From positions 62,001 through 126,000 of the forward strand of contig JAEYVZ010000049.1 of assembly GCA_023431405.1 (NCBI GenBank): a stretch of 64,000 nt of DNA. The letters are read 5' to 3'. Shown here piece by piece: positions 24,485 to 33,091 of the stretch (within the stretch, counting starts at the first letter, position 1; the number at the start of each line of letters is the position of its first letter). The notes below the pieces were generated by a model, which worked only from the letters and a program-made list of their open reading frames with translations, had not been told where the DNA came from and did not search any database. The translations under genes and the position numbers were made by a program. Source of the DNA: Actinomycetes bacterium. Lineage in GTDB: Bacteria > Actinomycetota > Actinomycetes > Actinomycetales > Microbacteriaceae.

Positions 24485-25258
24485 GTGACCCACCCGTGGT
24501 TCCGCCCCGAGGGCCCGCGCGTGCTCGCCCATCGGGGGCTCGTACCTGCCGACGCCGAGGGCATCGTCGAGAACTCGTTCGCCGCGGTCGCCGCCGCGCA
24601 AGCGGCGGGGATCGACTACGTGGAATCCGACTGCCACCTCACCGCCGACGGCGTCGCCGTGCTCTTCCATGACGACGATCTCTCACGCGTCACGGGCGAC
24701 CCGCGTCCCGTACGCGACGTCTCCGTACGTCACCTCGAGGAGCTCATGTCGACCCGGGGCGGCCTCATCACGCTTGCTCAGGCGCTCGACGCGTTCCCCA
24801 CCCTGCGGTTCAACCTCGACGTCAAGGCTGCGGATGCTGCGGAGCCCGTCGGGCGCGCCGTCGCCCGTCACAGCGACCGGGTGCTCGTGACGAGCTTCTC
24901 CGATGCGCGTCGACGCGCGGCGCTCGCCGCAGCACGCGCAGCCGGAGGCGAGCCCGCGACGTCCGGCGGCACCGGGGTGACCGGCCGGGTCATCGCTGCC
25001 GTCGCGGCCCGCTCGGCACGGCTCGTGCGCCGCGCACTCGACGGGATCGACGCCCTCCAACTGCCGGAGCGACGCGGCCGGCTGCGGGTGGTCACCCCGC
25101 GCCTCCTCGACGCCGTGCATGATGCGGGCGCGGAGGTGCACGTGTGGACCGTCAACCAGCGGGATGACATGGAACGACTGCTCGACCTGGGGGTGGACGG
25201 ACTGGTCACCGACCGCGCCGACCTCGCCCGCGTCGTGGTCGCATCGCGCATAACCTGA
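24485..25258 (+). CDS. glycerophosphodiester phosphodiesterase
   Basis: A 257-residue GDPD-family enzyme that splits glycerophosphodiesters to glycerol-3-phosphate and an alcohol. The TIM-barrel start shows LAHRGL (His16, Arg17), then YVESDCHLTADGVAVLFHDDDLSRVTG with the metal ligands Glu and Asp and the second His, and RFNLDVK. The C-terminal WTVNQRDDMERLLDLGVDGLVTD closes the barrel. No signal peptide is seen, so it is intracellular. The GTG start is 4 bases after the SPFH stop, suggesting the same operon (nfeD, SPFH, GDPD). Confidence 0.94.
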   Translation: MTHPWFRPEGPRVLAHRGLVPADAEGIVENSFAAVAAAQAAGIDYVESDCHLTADGVAVLFHDDDLSRVTGDPRPVRDVSVRHLEELMSTRGGLITLAQALDAFPTLRFNLDVKAADAAEPVGRAVARHSDRVLVTSFSDARRRAALAAARAAGGEPATSGGTGVTGRVIAAVAARSARLVRRALDGIDALQLPERRGRLRVVTPRLLDAVHDAGAEVHVWTVNQRDDMERLLDLGVDGLVTDRADLARVVVASRIT

Positions 25259-25350
25259 CTTCCCCGCCGCCTACCTCGGAAACCCCTGAGCATCGTCTGT
25301 GAAAGGTGATGCGAAAGGGGCGGTTCGGATGATGCGCACAGGTGAGGGCG

Positions 25351-25356
25351 TTATAC
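25351..25356 (+). promoter_or_regulatory. candidate -10 of rbpA
   Basis: TTATAC, in the context GGGCGTTATACCTG, lies 25 bases before the rbpA ATG and would leave a leader of about 20 nt that carries GAGAGG as ribosome binding site. I could not find a convincing -35. Confidence 0.35.
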
Positions 25357-25381
25357 CTGTCGGAGACGAGAGGACCACACA

Positions 25382-25756
25382 ATGGCAGATCGCAGCCTGC
25401 GCGGCATGCGGATCGGCGCTTCGAGCCTACAGAGCGAAGAAGGCGTCGTTTTCCATGAGCGCGCAAACTTCACGTATGTGTGCACGCAGTGTTCACGAGA
25501 GACCGTTCTGACGTTCGCGGCAGACGCCGAGGCTCCGGAGGCCTGGGAGTGCCGCACGTGCGGCGCCGAAGCCGTCCTCCGTGTCGGCGACACCGTCGTC
25601 GAGGTCGATCACTCCGGTGACAAGACGCCCCGAACCCATTGGGACATGCTCATGGAGCGTCGCACGATCGCCGAGCTCGAGGAGCTGCTCGAGGAGCGCC
25701 TGGCGCTCCTGCGTGAGCGCCGCGGCGGAGAAGGATCCGCACGCAAGAGCGCCTGA
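25382..25756 (+). CDS. rbpA: RNA polymerase-binding protein RbpA
   Basis: A 124-residue actinobacterial transcription factor that binds the housekeeping sigma factor and RNA polymerase and stabilises the open complex. The N-terminal tail is followed by a zinc-ribbon-like core with CTQC (residues near 38-41) and CRTC (near 57-60), a basic linker region with HSGDKTPRTHWDML, and the C-terminal sigma-interaction helix ERRTIAELEELLEERLALLRE. The first 30 residues (MADRSLRGMRIGASSLQSEE) are characteristic. GAGAGG precedes the ATG. It converges with lnt after 4 bases. Confidence 0.97.
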   Translation: MADRSLRGMRIGASSLQSEEGVVFHERANFTYVCTQCSRETVLTFAADAEAPEAWECRTCGAEAVLRVGDTVVEVDHSGDKTPRTHWDMLMERRTIAELEELLEERLALLRERRGGEGSARKSA

Positions 25757-25760
25757 CGCA

Positions 25761-27353
25761 TCATCGACCGTCGAAGACGCCGGCCCCTTCGGGGGTCGGC
25801 GTCTTCGCGTCATCTCGGCGCGCGCGGATTCGCACCGCGACTCCCGCCACGACGAGCACCGCAAGACTCCCCCAGCCGAGCAGCCACTGCACGGCCGGGC
25901 CGGCGATCACCGCCGGCGTGAGTCCCGTGCGCAGGGGCACATCGACCAGCAGCACCCCGGCCTCCCCCGCCGGGAGGGCATCGATCGTGGAGCCGTCGGG
26001 CGCGATCACCTGGCTCGTGCCTACGGTCGACAGATTGACGACGGCACGCCCGGTCTCGATGGCCCGCATGCGGGCGAAGGCCAGCTGCTGCAGGTTCTCA
26101 TCGGTGTCGCGGAAGTCCGCATTGTTCGTCTGGAACATGTAGACCTCGGCGCCGTCGCGCGCTCCCGCCCAGATGACATCGTCATAGATCACGTCGAAGC
26201 AGATCGCCAGGCCCACTCCCACGCCGTTCACGTCGAAGTAGGGGGCATTGGTGCCGGGGGTGTACTCGCGCTGGATGAGTCCGACGAGGTCGGGGGCGAG
26301 CATCTCGAAGAACCAGCGATCGGGAACATACTCGCCCATCGGCACCGGGTGGCTCTTGTCGTGGAAGGCGACCGGGTTGTCCGCGCCGTGCTCCCACAGA
26401 AGCGAGGTGTTGAAGGTGTCGTCGCCACGCTGTGTGGCCGCGTTCACGATGAGGGGCGCGTCGAACGAGGCGGACAGCCTGTCGAGCAGTCGCGCCACCG
26501 CGGCGTTCGCGGTGGGGTCGGCATCGATCCCCCCTTCCGGCCAGAGGAGGACGTCGAGTTGCTCGCCTGCGAGCATCTCCGTCGCCTGCAGCTGCGACTG
26601 CAGAACCGCGTACGGCTCGCGCTCGTCGAAGTAGCCGGTCGGGCCGTCGCCCTGTACCGCGCCGACGCGGATCGACCCGGCATCCGTGGTCGGAAAGGCG
26701 GGGGTCGCGACGAGCAGGAGCGCCGCCGCGACCGCCGGGACCGCACCGAGCGGGTGTTGCCATACGCGAAGACGAAGCGCCTCCAGAAGCGCAGCGACGA
26801 AGAAGACCATGAGGAAGGTGAGCCCGGAGACACCCGTCCACGAAGCGATCTGCGCGAGCGGACTCTCCGCCTGGCTCATCCCGATCCGCCCCCAGGGGAA
26901 ACCGGTGTAAGGCCAGGCGCCGAGCCACAGCTCCCTGGCCGTCCAGACGCCTGCCACGAGAGCGGGGAGCGCGATAAGCCTCCCCCACCGGCCGGGCGCG
27001 AGCCGCGGCACCCACCGGTAGGCCAGCGCGATCCCGATCGCACCGACCGCGCTCAGCAGCGTCTCGACCCCCGCGAGAGCGAACCACGGCACCACCCCCA
27101 GGTAGCGGGTGATCCAGACGATGTGCACGAGATAGAACGACGCGGCGAAGACCGCGCCGACGGCGAACGCACCCCACGCCGACCGGCCCATCAACGACAG
27201 GAGGGATGCCGCGACCCCCACGAACGCGAGCGGCCACCATCCCACATCGGGGAAAGCGAGATCTAGCACCACGCCGCCGACGGCGGCGACGAGGAGCGCA
27301 GCCCACATCGGCAGACGGGCCGGAAGCGGCGACGGACGGGCGTGGTCGGGCAC
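25761..27353 (-). CDS. lnt: apolipoprotein N-acyltransferase
   Basis: A 530-residue membrane enzyme that N-acylates the lipoprotein cysteine, the last step of lipoprotein maturation. About six N-terminal transmembrane helices (residues 10-200) precede a carbon-nitrogen hydrolase domain (about 215-480) carrying the expected Glu (LLWPEGGID), Lys (FHDKSHPVPMGEY) and Cys (LAICFDVIYDD), and a last helix near 490-510. The GTG start is 6 nt after TAGGCT (27360-27365), so it has its own leaderless promoter although helY lies 68 bases upstream on the same strand. Its final codons overlap the hairpin terminator of rbpA. Confidence 0.95.
   Translation of the reverse strand: MPDHARPSPLPARLPMWAALLVAAVGGVVLDLAFPDVGWWPLAFVGVAASLLSLMGRSAWGAFAVGAVFAASFYLVHIVWITRYLGVVPWFALAGVETLLSAVGAIGIALAYRWVPRLAPGRWGRLIALPALVAGVWTARELWLGAWPYTGFPWGRIGMSQAESPLAQIASWTGVSGLTFLMVFFVAALLEALRLRVWQHPLGAVPAVAAALLLVATPAFPTTDAGSIRVGAVQGDGPTGYFDEREPYAVLQSQLQATEMLAGEQLDVLLWPEGGIDADPTANAAVARLLDRLSASFDAPLIVNAATQRGDDTFNTSLLWEHGADNPVAFHDKSHPVPMGEYVPDRWFFEMLAPDLVGLIQREYTPGTNAPYFDVNGVGVGLAICFDVIYDDVIWAGARDGAEVYMFQTNNADFRDTDENLQQLAFARMRAIETGRAVVNLSTVGTSQVIAPDGSTIDALPAGEAGVLLVDVPLRTGLTPAVIAGPAVQWLLGWGSLAVLVVAGVAVRIRARRDDAKTPTPEGAGVFDGR
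25773..25806. terminator. rbpA terminator embedded in lnt coding sequence
   Basis: GAAGACGCCGGCCCC and GGGGTCGGCGTCTTC pair around a short TTCG-type loop, 17 bases after the rbpA stop. The sequence at the same time encodes the last residues of Lnt (TPTPEGAGVFDGR), so the lnt 3' end is constrained by both roles. Confidence 0.7.
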
Positions 27354-27421
27354 GGAGAAAGCCTATGCGAGCGCGACGGCACGGGCGGCGCGGGCGATGC
27401 GATCTCCGCACCCCGGGCCGG

Positions 27422-29890
27422 TCATACCGTCGAGTAGGCGACGATCCCGCGTCGCACGGCCTCGAGGGCAGCGCGGGCCGTCGAGGCGACCGACGGGTCT
27501 GCGACGATCGACAGCTGATCGAGAAGGTCGATGGTCTGCTTCGCCCACCGCACGAAGTCTCCCGCCGCGAGGTCGGCTGCATCCAGCACCTGGTCGAGCG
27601 ACGTGCCTCGCGCCCACAGGTGCATGGCCTGCGCGAGTCCCGTGGAGACCGGCTCGGAACCGGGCAGGCGATGTTCCTGCTCCAGGTCGTCCAATCGTGC
27701 CCACAGCGACTGGGTCTCACTGAGAGCCGCGCGGAACGGCCCGCGCGGCAGAGCGTGGTCGCCGCCCTCGTCGCGACGCGGCTCGTACACCAGGCAGCAC
27801 GCCAGCGCGGCGAGCGACGGGGCATCGAGCGACGTCCACAGACCTCGACGAAGCGACTCCGCCACCAGGAGGTCTCGTTCGCCGTAGATGCGTCGCATCG
27901 TGGCCCCCGCCTCCGTGAGGCGCGTCACCCCGTCCCGGTCGACGACCACGTAGTCGAGAGCGGCCAGCACGTCCACGACCCGGTCGAAGATGCGTGCCAC
28001 CGTGCCGGTGCGCGTGTCGATCTGGTGGCGGATCTTGTCGGTCTTGCGCTTCAGCTTGCTGTAGCGCTCCGCCCACCGCGCATGGTTCTCGCGGTCAGGA
28101 CACGACTGGCACGGATGCCGCTGGAGCCTGCGCCGCAGCGCCTGGATCTCGTTCTGCCGGTGCTGACGGGTCTTCGCCGACGCTGCGCGGTCGGCACGGT
28201 TGAGCTTCTCCAGGTCGCTCAGTTCACGCCGCATCGCGGCGAACTCGGCGAAGTCGCCCCGGTCGCACGCCATGGCCTTCGCGTAGCCGGCGAGAGACTC
28301 CTCGGCATCCTTCACCTGCCGGGCGAGCCCGACGACCGCTCGATCGGCCTGGAACTGCGCGAACGACGACTCGAGGATCTGGCGGGCGCGCGGGCGGCCG
28401 AACTGGTCGATGAGGTTGACCGCCATGTTGTAGGTGGGGCGGAAGCTGGAGTTGAGCGGGTAGGTGCGCCGGGAGGCGAGTGCCGCGACCGCCTGCGGGT
28501 CGAGTCCTTCGGTCCACTGGATGACGGCGTGGCCTTCGACGTCGATGCCGCGACGCCCGGCGCGCCCCGTGAGCTGGGTGTACTCCCCCGCGGTGATCGC
28601 GACCCGGGCCTCCCCGTTGAACTTCTCGAGCTTCTCCAGCACGACCGTTCGCGCGGGCATGTTGATGCCGAGCGCGAGTGTCTCCGTTGCGAAGACGGCC
28701 TTGACGAGCTTGCGCTGGAAGAGCTCTTCGACGATCTCTTTGAAGGCGGGCAGGAGTCCCGCGTGGTGGGATGCGACCCCACGCTCGAGGTTGTCCCGCC
28801 AGTCCCAGAAACCCAGCACCGCGAGATCCTCGTCATGCAGCGTGCGGGTGCGCTCGTCGACGATCTGACGGATCTCGTCGCGCTCTTCGCGGCTGGTCAG
28901 ACGCACTCCCGCCCGACGCACCTGCTGCACCGCGGCGTCACAGCCCACACGGCTGAAGATGAAGAAGATGGCGGGGAGCAGATTCGCCCGCCGCAGCAGC
29001 TCGACGACGTCCGGGCGATCGATTCGCTCGATGCGCTGCACGTTCGCGGAGCGGACGGGCCGCCGTCCGCCCTTGTGCGGCCGGCGCCGCTGCGCCTCGT
29101 AGCCGCCGGAGGAACGCAGCTGCTGCGCCCGCCGGTTGTTCTCGAACGTGGGGCCCTTGACGGAGCGGATGCGCGTCAGCTCCTGATTCACCTGCGCGGT
29201 CGCCACGCCCGCCCGGTCGTCGAACAGCGGCAGAAGATCTCCGCGCACGAGCACATGCTGCTCCAGCGGAACCGGGCGGGTCTCCGAAACGATGACGGCG
29301 GTATCGCCGCGCACCGTGTCGAGCCAGTCTCCGAACTCCTCCGCGTTGGAGACGGTCGCCGACAGCGACACGAGTCTCACCTCCGGAGGAAGATGGATGA
29401 TGACCTCTTCCCACACCGCCCCGCGGAAGCGGTCGGCGAGGTAGTGCACTTCGTCCATGACGACGTAGCGCAGTCCGCGGAGGGCGCTGGAGTCGGCGTA
29501 CAGCATGTTGCGCAGCACTTCCGTCGTCATCACGACGATACGGGCGTTGCCGTTGATGTTCGTGTCCCCGGTGAGAAGGCCCACCTCGCTGTCGCCGTAG
29601 ACGTCTTGGAGCTCGCGGAACTTCTGGTTCGACAGCGCCTTCATCGGCGTCGTGTAGAACGCCTTGTCCGATGCGGACAGCATCGCCAGGTGGACCGCGA
29701 ACTCACCGACGATCGTCTTGCCCGCACCCGTCGGGGCAGCCACGAGCACGCTGCGTCCCTCCTCGAGCGCATGACACCCGGCGATCTGGAACGGGTCGAG
29801 GTCGAACCGCTGTGCATCGGCGAACGCGGTGGTGAGGGGATGTGCGCGCGCCGATTCGGCGCGGGAGAACCGCGACGCCGGATCGCTCAC
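27422..29890 (-). CDS. helY: Ski2-like superfamily II helicase HelY
   Basis: An 822-residue ATP-dependent RNA/DNA helicase of the Ski2/Mtr4-like group. Walker A is APTGAGKTIVGEF near residue 50, the DEVH box is VVMDEVHYLADRF near 145, motif III is SLSATVSNAEEFG, and motifs V/VI are FATETLALGINMPARTVV and YTQLTGRAGRRGID. A basic insert and a C-terminal helical domain (about 500-822) with a CQSCPDRENH segment follow. The GTG start overlaps the tatC stop by four bases (GTGA at 29887-29890). Order pafB-pafC-tatA-tatC-helY is as in mycobacteria. Confidence 0.95.
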   Translation of the reverse strand: MSDPASRFSRAESARAHPLTTAFADAQRFDLDPFQIAGCHALEEGRSVLVAAPTGAGKTIVGEFAVHLAMLSASDKAFYTTPMKALSNQKFRELQDVYGDSEVGLLTGDTNINGNARIVVMTTEVLRNMLYADSSALRGLRYVVMDEVHYLADRFRGAVWEEVIIHLPPEVRLVSLSATVSNAEEFGDWLDTVRGDTAVIVSETRPVPLEQHVLVRGDLLPLFDDRAGVATAQVNQELTRIRSVKGPTFENNRRAQQLRSSGGYEAQRRRPHKGGRRPVRSANVQRIERIDRPDVVELLRRANLLPAIFFIFSRVGCDAAVQQVRRAGVRLTSREERDEIRQIVDERTRTLHDEDLAVLGFWDWRDNLERGVASHHAGLLPAFKEIVEELFQRKLVKAVFATETLALGINMPARTVVLEKLEKFNGEARVAITAGEYTQLTGRAGRRGIDVEGHAVIQWTEGLDPQAVAALASRRTYPLNSSFRPTYNMAVNLIDQFGRPRARQILESSFAQFQADRAVVGLARQVKDAEESLAGYAKAMACDRGDFAEFAAMRRELSDLEKLNRADRAASAKTRQHRQNEIQALRRRLQRHPCQSCPDRENHARWAERYSKLKRKTDKIRHQIDTRTGTVARIFDRVVDVLAALDYVVVDRDGVTRLTEAGATMRRIYGERDLLVAESLRRGLWTSLDAPSLAALACCLVYEPRRDEGGDHALPRGPFRAALSETQSLWARLDDLEQEHRLPGSEPVSTGLAQAMHLWARGTSLDQVLDAADLAAGDFVRWAKQTIDLLDQLSIVADPSVASTARAALEAVRRGIVAYSTV

Positions 29891-30708
29891 GAAACGACGC
29901 CCGGCTCGAGGTGGACCGCGTCGCGTCTGGCTCGGCGACGGTCGAAGAGCATGGACAGCCCGGCGGCGGCGAAGAAGAGCACGATCAGGATGCCGGCGAG
30001 AAGGAAGGTCGACACGACATCCGCCGGCGGGGTCGCGATGGCCGCCACGACCACCGCGATCACGATGGCCACGCGCCACGCCTTCAGGATGGCCTTGCCC
30101 GACATGATCCCCGCCAGATTCATGCCGACGAGGAGGACCGGCAGCACGTAGGCGATCCCGACGATGAGCAGGAGCTTGAGCACGAAGTCGTAGTAGTACT
30201 TGGCGTCGTAGAGGGCCGCAGTTCCCTCGGGAAGGAACTCCGCCATGAGCTTCACGATGTTCGGCATGACCAGCAGCCCGGTCGTCACGCCCGCGAAGAA
30301 CAGCGGGATCGCGGCGAGCAGGAACCCGATGGTGTACCGGATCTCCTTGCGGCTGAGGCCGGGCATGATGTAGGCCCAGATCTGCCAGAGCCAGATGGGC
30401 GCGGCAAGCAGGATGCCGATCGCGAACGACATCCGCAGCTTCAGGTCGAACGCGCCGGTGATGGTCGTGAACATGACCTCGATGTTCGCCTCCTCACCGC
30501 GGCTCTCGGCGAGGTCGCGCACGGGGCGCGTGATGAGCTCCATGAACGGGTCGGTCAGGAAGTAGGCGACCACCATGGCGACCACGATCGCGGCGACGGC
30601 GATCATGAGCCGATTGCGCAGCTCGATGAGATGCCCCGCCAGCGACATCCGCTTCTCTCGCCGCTCGGGCCGCGGCTGCTTCGGGCGGGCGATCCGTTCG
30701 GTCACCAC
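29887..30708 (-). CDS. tatC: Sec-independent protein translocase TatC
   Basis: A 273-residue membrane protein with six transmembrane helices. TatC recognises twin-arginine signal peptides and forms the receptor complex with TatA. Seen are the family start MSLAGHLIELRNRLMIAVAA near residues 22-40, FSFAIGILLAAPIWLWQIWAYIMPGLSRKEI-like central region and FLAAIPLFFAGVTTGLLV. No TatB is adjacent, as in actinobacteria it is coded elsewhere or absent. The start has two in-frame GTG codons (30708 and 30705). It follows tatA by 8 bases. Confidence 0.96.
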   Translation of the reverse strand: MVTERIARPKQPRPERREKRMSLAGHLIELRNRLMIAVAAIVVAMVVAYFLTDPFMELITRPVRDLAESRGEEANIEVMFTTITGAFDLKLRMSFAIGILLAAPIWLWQIWAYIMPGLSRKEIRYTIGFLLAAIPLFFAGVTTGLLVMPNIVKLMAEFLPEGTAALYDAKYYYDFVLKLLLIVGIAYVLPVLLVGMNLAGIMSGKAILKAWRVAIVIAVVVAAIATPPADVVSTFLLAGILIVLFFAAAGLSMLFDRRRARRDAVHLEPGVVS

Positions 30709-30716
30709 GCGTGAGG

Positions 30717-30953
30717 CTAAGAGGACGCGCGCGGGGTGTCGCCCGGATCGGCGGCAGTGGTCGCGGTGCGGTCGACGATGGGGGCCGAGGCGTCGACGGA
30801 AGGCTTGTCGTCTTCCTTCATGGCCTTCATCTCACCCTTGAAGACGCGGGCCGACTGACCGACGCTCTTGGCCAGGGCAGGGAGCTTGGCCGCGCCGAAC
30901 AGCAGAAGAATGACGGCGAGGATCAGAAGCCACTGCCACCCATGAGGTCCCAT
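30717..30953 (-). CDS. tatA: Sec-independent protein translocase TatA
   Basis: A 78-residue pore-forming subunit of the Tat system: one transmembrane helix (WQWLLILAVILLLFGAAKLP), the following amphipathic helix (ALAKSVGQSARVFKGEMKAMKE) with the conserved FG and the Phe-Lys, and an acidic polar tail. The length is usual for TatA. The ATG at 30953 has GGAAGAGAG upstream on the minus strand; a longer reading from 31022 is not supported. It lies 99 bases after pafC and just before tatC. Confidence 0.95.
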   Translation of the reverse strand: MGPHGWQWLLILAVILLLFGAAKLPALAKSVGQSARVFKGEMKAMKEDDKPSVDASAPIVDRTATTAADPGDTPRASS

Positions 30954-31052
30954 GATGCTCTCTTCCAGCTCGGAACGGAGGTCGTTCCAGTGTAACCGAC
31001 CACGGTTACCGCCGGTCCGCACACACGCAAAGCGCGTCCGGCGGCACGACGA

Positions 31053-32012
31053 TCAGCGGTATTGGGCGAGTCCTGCCTCGGCCCACGCGGCGACAGCGTG
31101 ACGTGCGCTCGCGGGCGCCCGAACCTCGACGTCACCACTGTGACGCGCTGCCACACGCTTGAGGCTCCGCTCGTCGGCGACCCGGATCTGCGCCGTACGC
31201 ATCTCGCCCTCCCCCGACACGCTCGCGCGGTCGAGGTAGTCGGCGAGCAGCGGCAGCACATCGGCGCGCACGGTCAGTTCGACCACGGCATCCGATTCGC
31301 TCGGCTCGAACAGCGCGGGGACGCGCTCGCCCCCGTGCGAGATGGGAATGCCGGTGAGACGCACATCCGACACCCGGTCGAGGTGGAACGTGCGCATGGC
31401 CTGACGCAGATGACACCATCCCTGGAGGTACCACTGCCCCGAGGCGATGTGCACCTTGACGGGATCGACGGTGCGAGTGGTCACCGGCGCATCGGGCGCC
31501 TTGTAGGTGAACGAGACCGCGACCCCTGCTCGCAGCGCATCGGCGACCGCCACCCGCACGTCGTCGACCGCCTCGGGGGCGACGATCACGTCGGCCGGAG
31601 CGCTGGACGCGCCGCGCGCGAGCTTCGCAAGCAGCCCCTGCACGATTCCGCTGTCACCGACCCCCGGCAGACTCGCCGCCATCTGGAGTCCCGCCAGCAG
31701 CGCCGCCGCTTCCCGCGCGGTCAGCCGCGGTGTCCGCTCCAGGCCGACGGTGTTCGTGATCGAGACGATGCCGTGCTCGTCGAGAAGGTCCCAGTCGATG
31801 TCGAACAGGTCGTTCGCCATCTGCCAGAAGCCGCCCTCGCCGGGAAGCCCGATCACCGTGAGCTTCTCGACCATCGCGCGCATCTGCGACTCGGTGACGT
31901 CGAATTCGGCCGCCGCCTCGGCGAGCGACACCTCTCCCTTGCCGATGAGGTAGGGCACCAGCTGCAGGATGAGGGCCGCACGATCGGTCGCCATCAGGGG
32001 CCGTTCGCTCAT
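31053..32012 (-). CDS. pafC: WYL-domain regulator PafC
   Basis: A 319-residue transcription regulator with an N-terminal winged helix-turn-helix (about 10-65, EVSLAEAAAEFDVTESQMRAM) and a central WYL domain (about 140-230, with SGQWYLQGWCHLRQAMRTFHLDRVSDV) plus C-terminal domain. PafB and PafC act together to activate LexA-independent DNA-damage genes in actinobacteria; despite the name they are not needed for pupylation. Start codon ATGA overlaps the pafB stop at 32009-32012. Downstream gene tatA has its own ribosome binding site. Confidence 0.95.
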   Translation of the reverse strand: MSERPLMATDRAALILQLVPYLIGKGEVSLAEAAAEFDVTESQMRAMVEKLTVIGLPGEGGFWQMANDLFDIDWDLLDEHGIVSITNTVGLERTPRLTAREAAALLAGLQMAASLPGVGDSGIVQGLLAKLARGASSAPADVIVAPEAVDDVRVAVADALRAGVAVSFTYKAPDAPVTTRTVDPVKVHIASGQWYLQGWCHLRQAMRTFHLDRVSDVRLTGIPISHGGERVPALFEPSESDAVVELTVRADVLPLLADYLDRASVSGEGEMRTAQIRVADERSLKRVAARHSGDVEVRAPASARHAVAAWAEAGLAQYR

Positions 32013-33028
32013 GCGAGCACCTCGCTGTCCGCCGCGTGCCGGGAGTCGTCATGGAGAGCGAGAGTGCGTTCGAGGCGACGGATGACCTCGTCGCGCAATC
32101 CCGGGGGATCGACGACCCGCACCTCCGGGCCGTACGAGGCGAGCTCATCGGCCAGCACGTGCACATCGACGTAAGGGACCAGGATGCCCTGCTCCGCAGC
32201 GGTCGCTCGTCGGTGGAGCCGGAGCGCGGCCTCGGTTCCCGGAGCCACCTCCAGGAGCGCCAGCTGACGGGCCGCGACCTCTTCGAGTCCGCGCAGCGCC
32301 CTCTCCCCCGCCCCGTCGCGCAGCGCCGGGTCGAACGCGCGCTTGGTCACCTGCACGGGCGACGAGATGCGCGCGAGCAGGAAGGTGCGCGCGGCATCCT
32401 GGTCGCGATCGAACCCGTAGACGTGCCAGCGACCCTCATACTCGACGAGCGCGAGCGGACGGATGCGGCGTCGCTGCGGCGCCGGCTCCCCCGCCTTGAG
32501 GTAGTCGAACTCCACTTCCCGAGCCTGCTCGATCGCCCGCTGCAGCGGTGCGAAGGCCGGCTCACGGAGATTGATGCGGGGTGAATAGCCGATGATCGGC
32601 GCATCGACGACGTTGCCGAGAGCCCGGATCTTGCGAAGCCCGCTGCGGGCCTGCGCAGACATGGAGCTCTCGCTCCACACGCCGCCGGCGAGGTTGAGCA
32701 CAGCGAGCTCCGCGGGGGTGAAGTCGATGTCGACCGGAAGCTCGTACTCGCTCGTGGGGATGCGGTAGCGAGCTTCTCGCAGGTCTTCGGGATCGGCGAA
32801 GTCGCCGATGGTCTCGATAGGCACACCGAGCCCGCGAAGGTTCTCCTTGTCGCGCTCGAACATCTTCTCGAGCGCGTCTTTGCTGGCCCCGGCCTCGCTC
32901 TGCTCGCGGTAGCCGGACACCGACGTGAGGATGGTGTCCTTCGTCAGCCCCTGGTCGGTCGCGAGAAGGGCGACGACGAGGTTGACGAGGCGCTCCTCAG
33001 GAGCGATGCGCGTCGATTCACTGGCCAC
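32009..33028 (-). CDS. pafB: WYL-domain regulator PafB
   Basis: A 339-residue partner of PafC with the same layout: N-terminal winged helix (LVNLVVALLATDQGLTKDTILTSV), WYL domain in the middle (EYEGRWHVYGFDRDQDAARTFLLARI) and a C-terminal domain. I choose the GTG at 33028 rather than the ATG at 33037 because TAGGAT (33036-33041) lies 7 nt before the GTG, the spacing seen throughout this window, whereas the ATG overlaps that box. The protein then begins VASESTRIAPEERL. If the ATG is used the protein is three residues longer. Confidence 0.9.
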   Translation of the reverse strand: MASESTRIAPEERLVNLVVALLATDQGLTKDTILTSVSGYREQSEAGASKDALEKMFERDKENLRGLGVPIETIGDFADPEDLREARYRIPTSEYELPVDIDFTPAELAVLNLAGGVWSESSMSAQARSGLRKIRALGNVVDAPIIGYSPRINLREPAFAPLQRAIEQAREVEFDYLKAGEPAPQRRRIRPLALVEYEGRWHVYGFDRDQDAARTFLLARISSPVQVTKRAFDPALRDGAGERALRGLEEVAARQLALLEVAPGTEAALRLHRRATAAEQGILVPYVDVHVLADELASYGPEVRVVDPPGLRDEVIRRLERTLALHDDSRHAADSEVLA

Positions 33029-33091
33029 GCGACTCATCCTAAGGCGGGGACGACGCCGTCGTCCTTGCGCCGCAGGAGGGAGGGGTCGGGT

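Noticed and set aside
25278..25301. GGAA...GTG upstream of rbpA as a SigR-type promoter
   Set aside because: RbpA is SigR-controlled in Streptomyces, but here the -10 GTT is missing and spacing does not fit.
30709..30719. TAGCCT just before tatC as a leaderless promoter
   Set aside because: The spacing is 5 nt to the first GTG or 8 to the second and the hexamer contains the tatA stop codon, so it may be chance within an operon.
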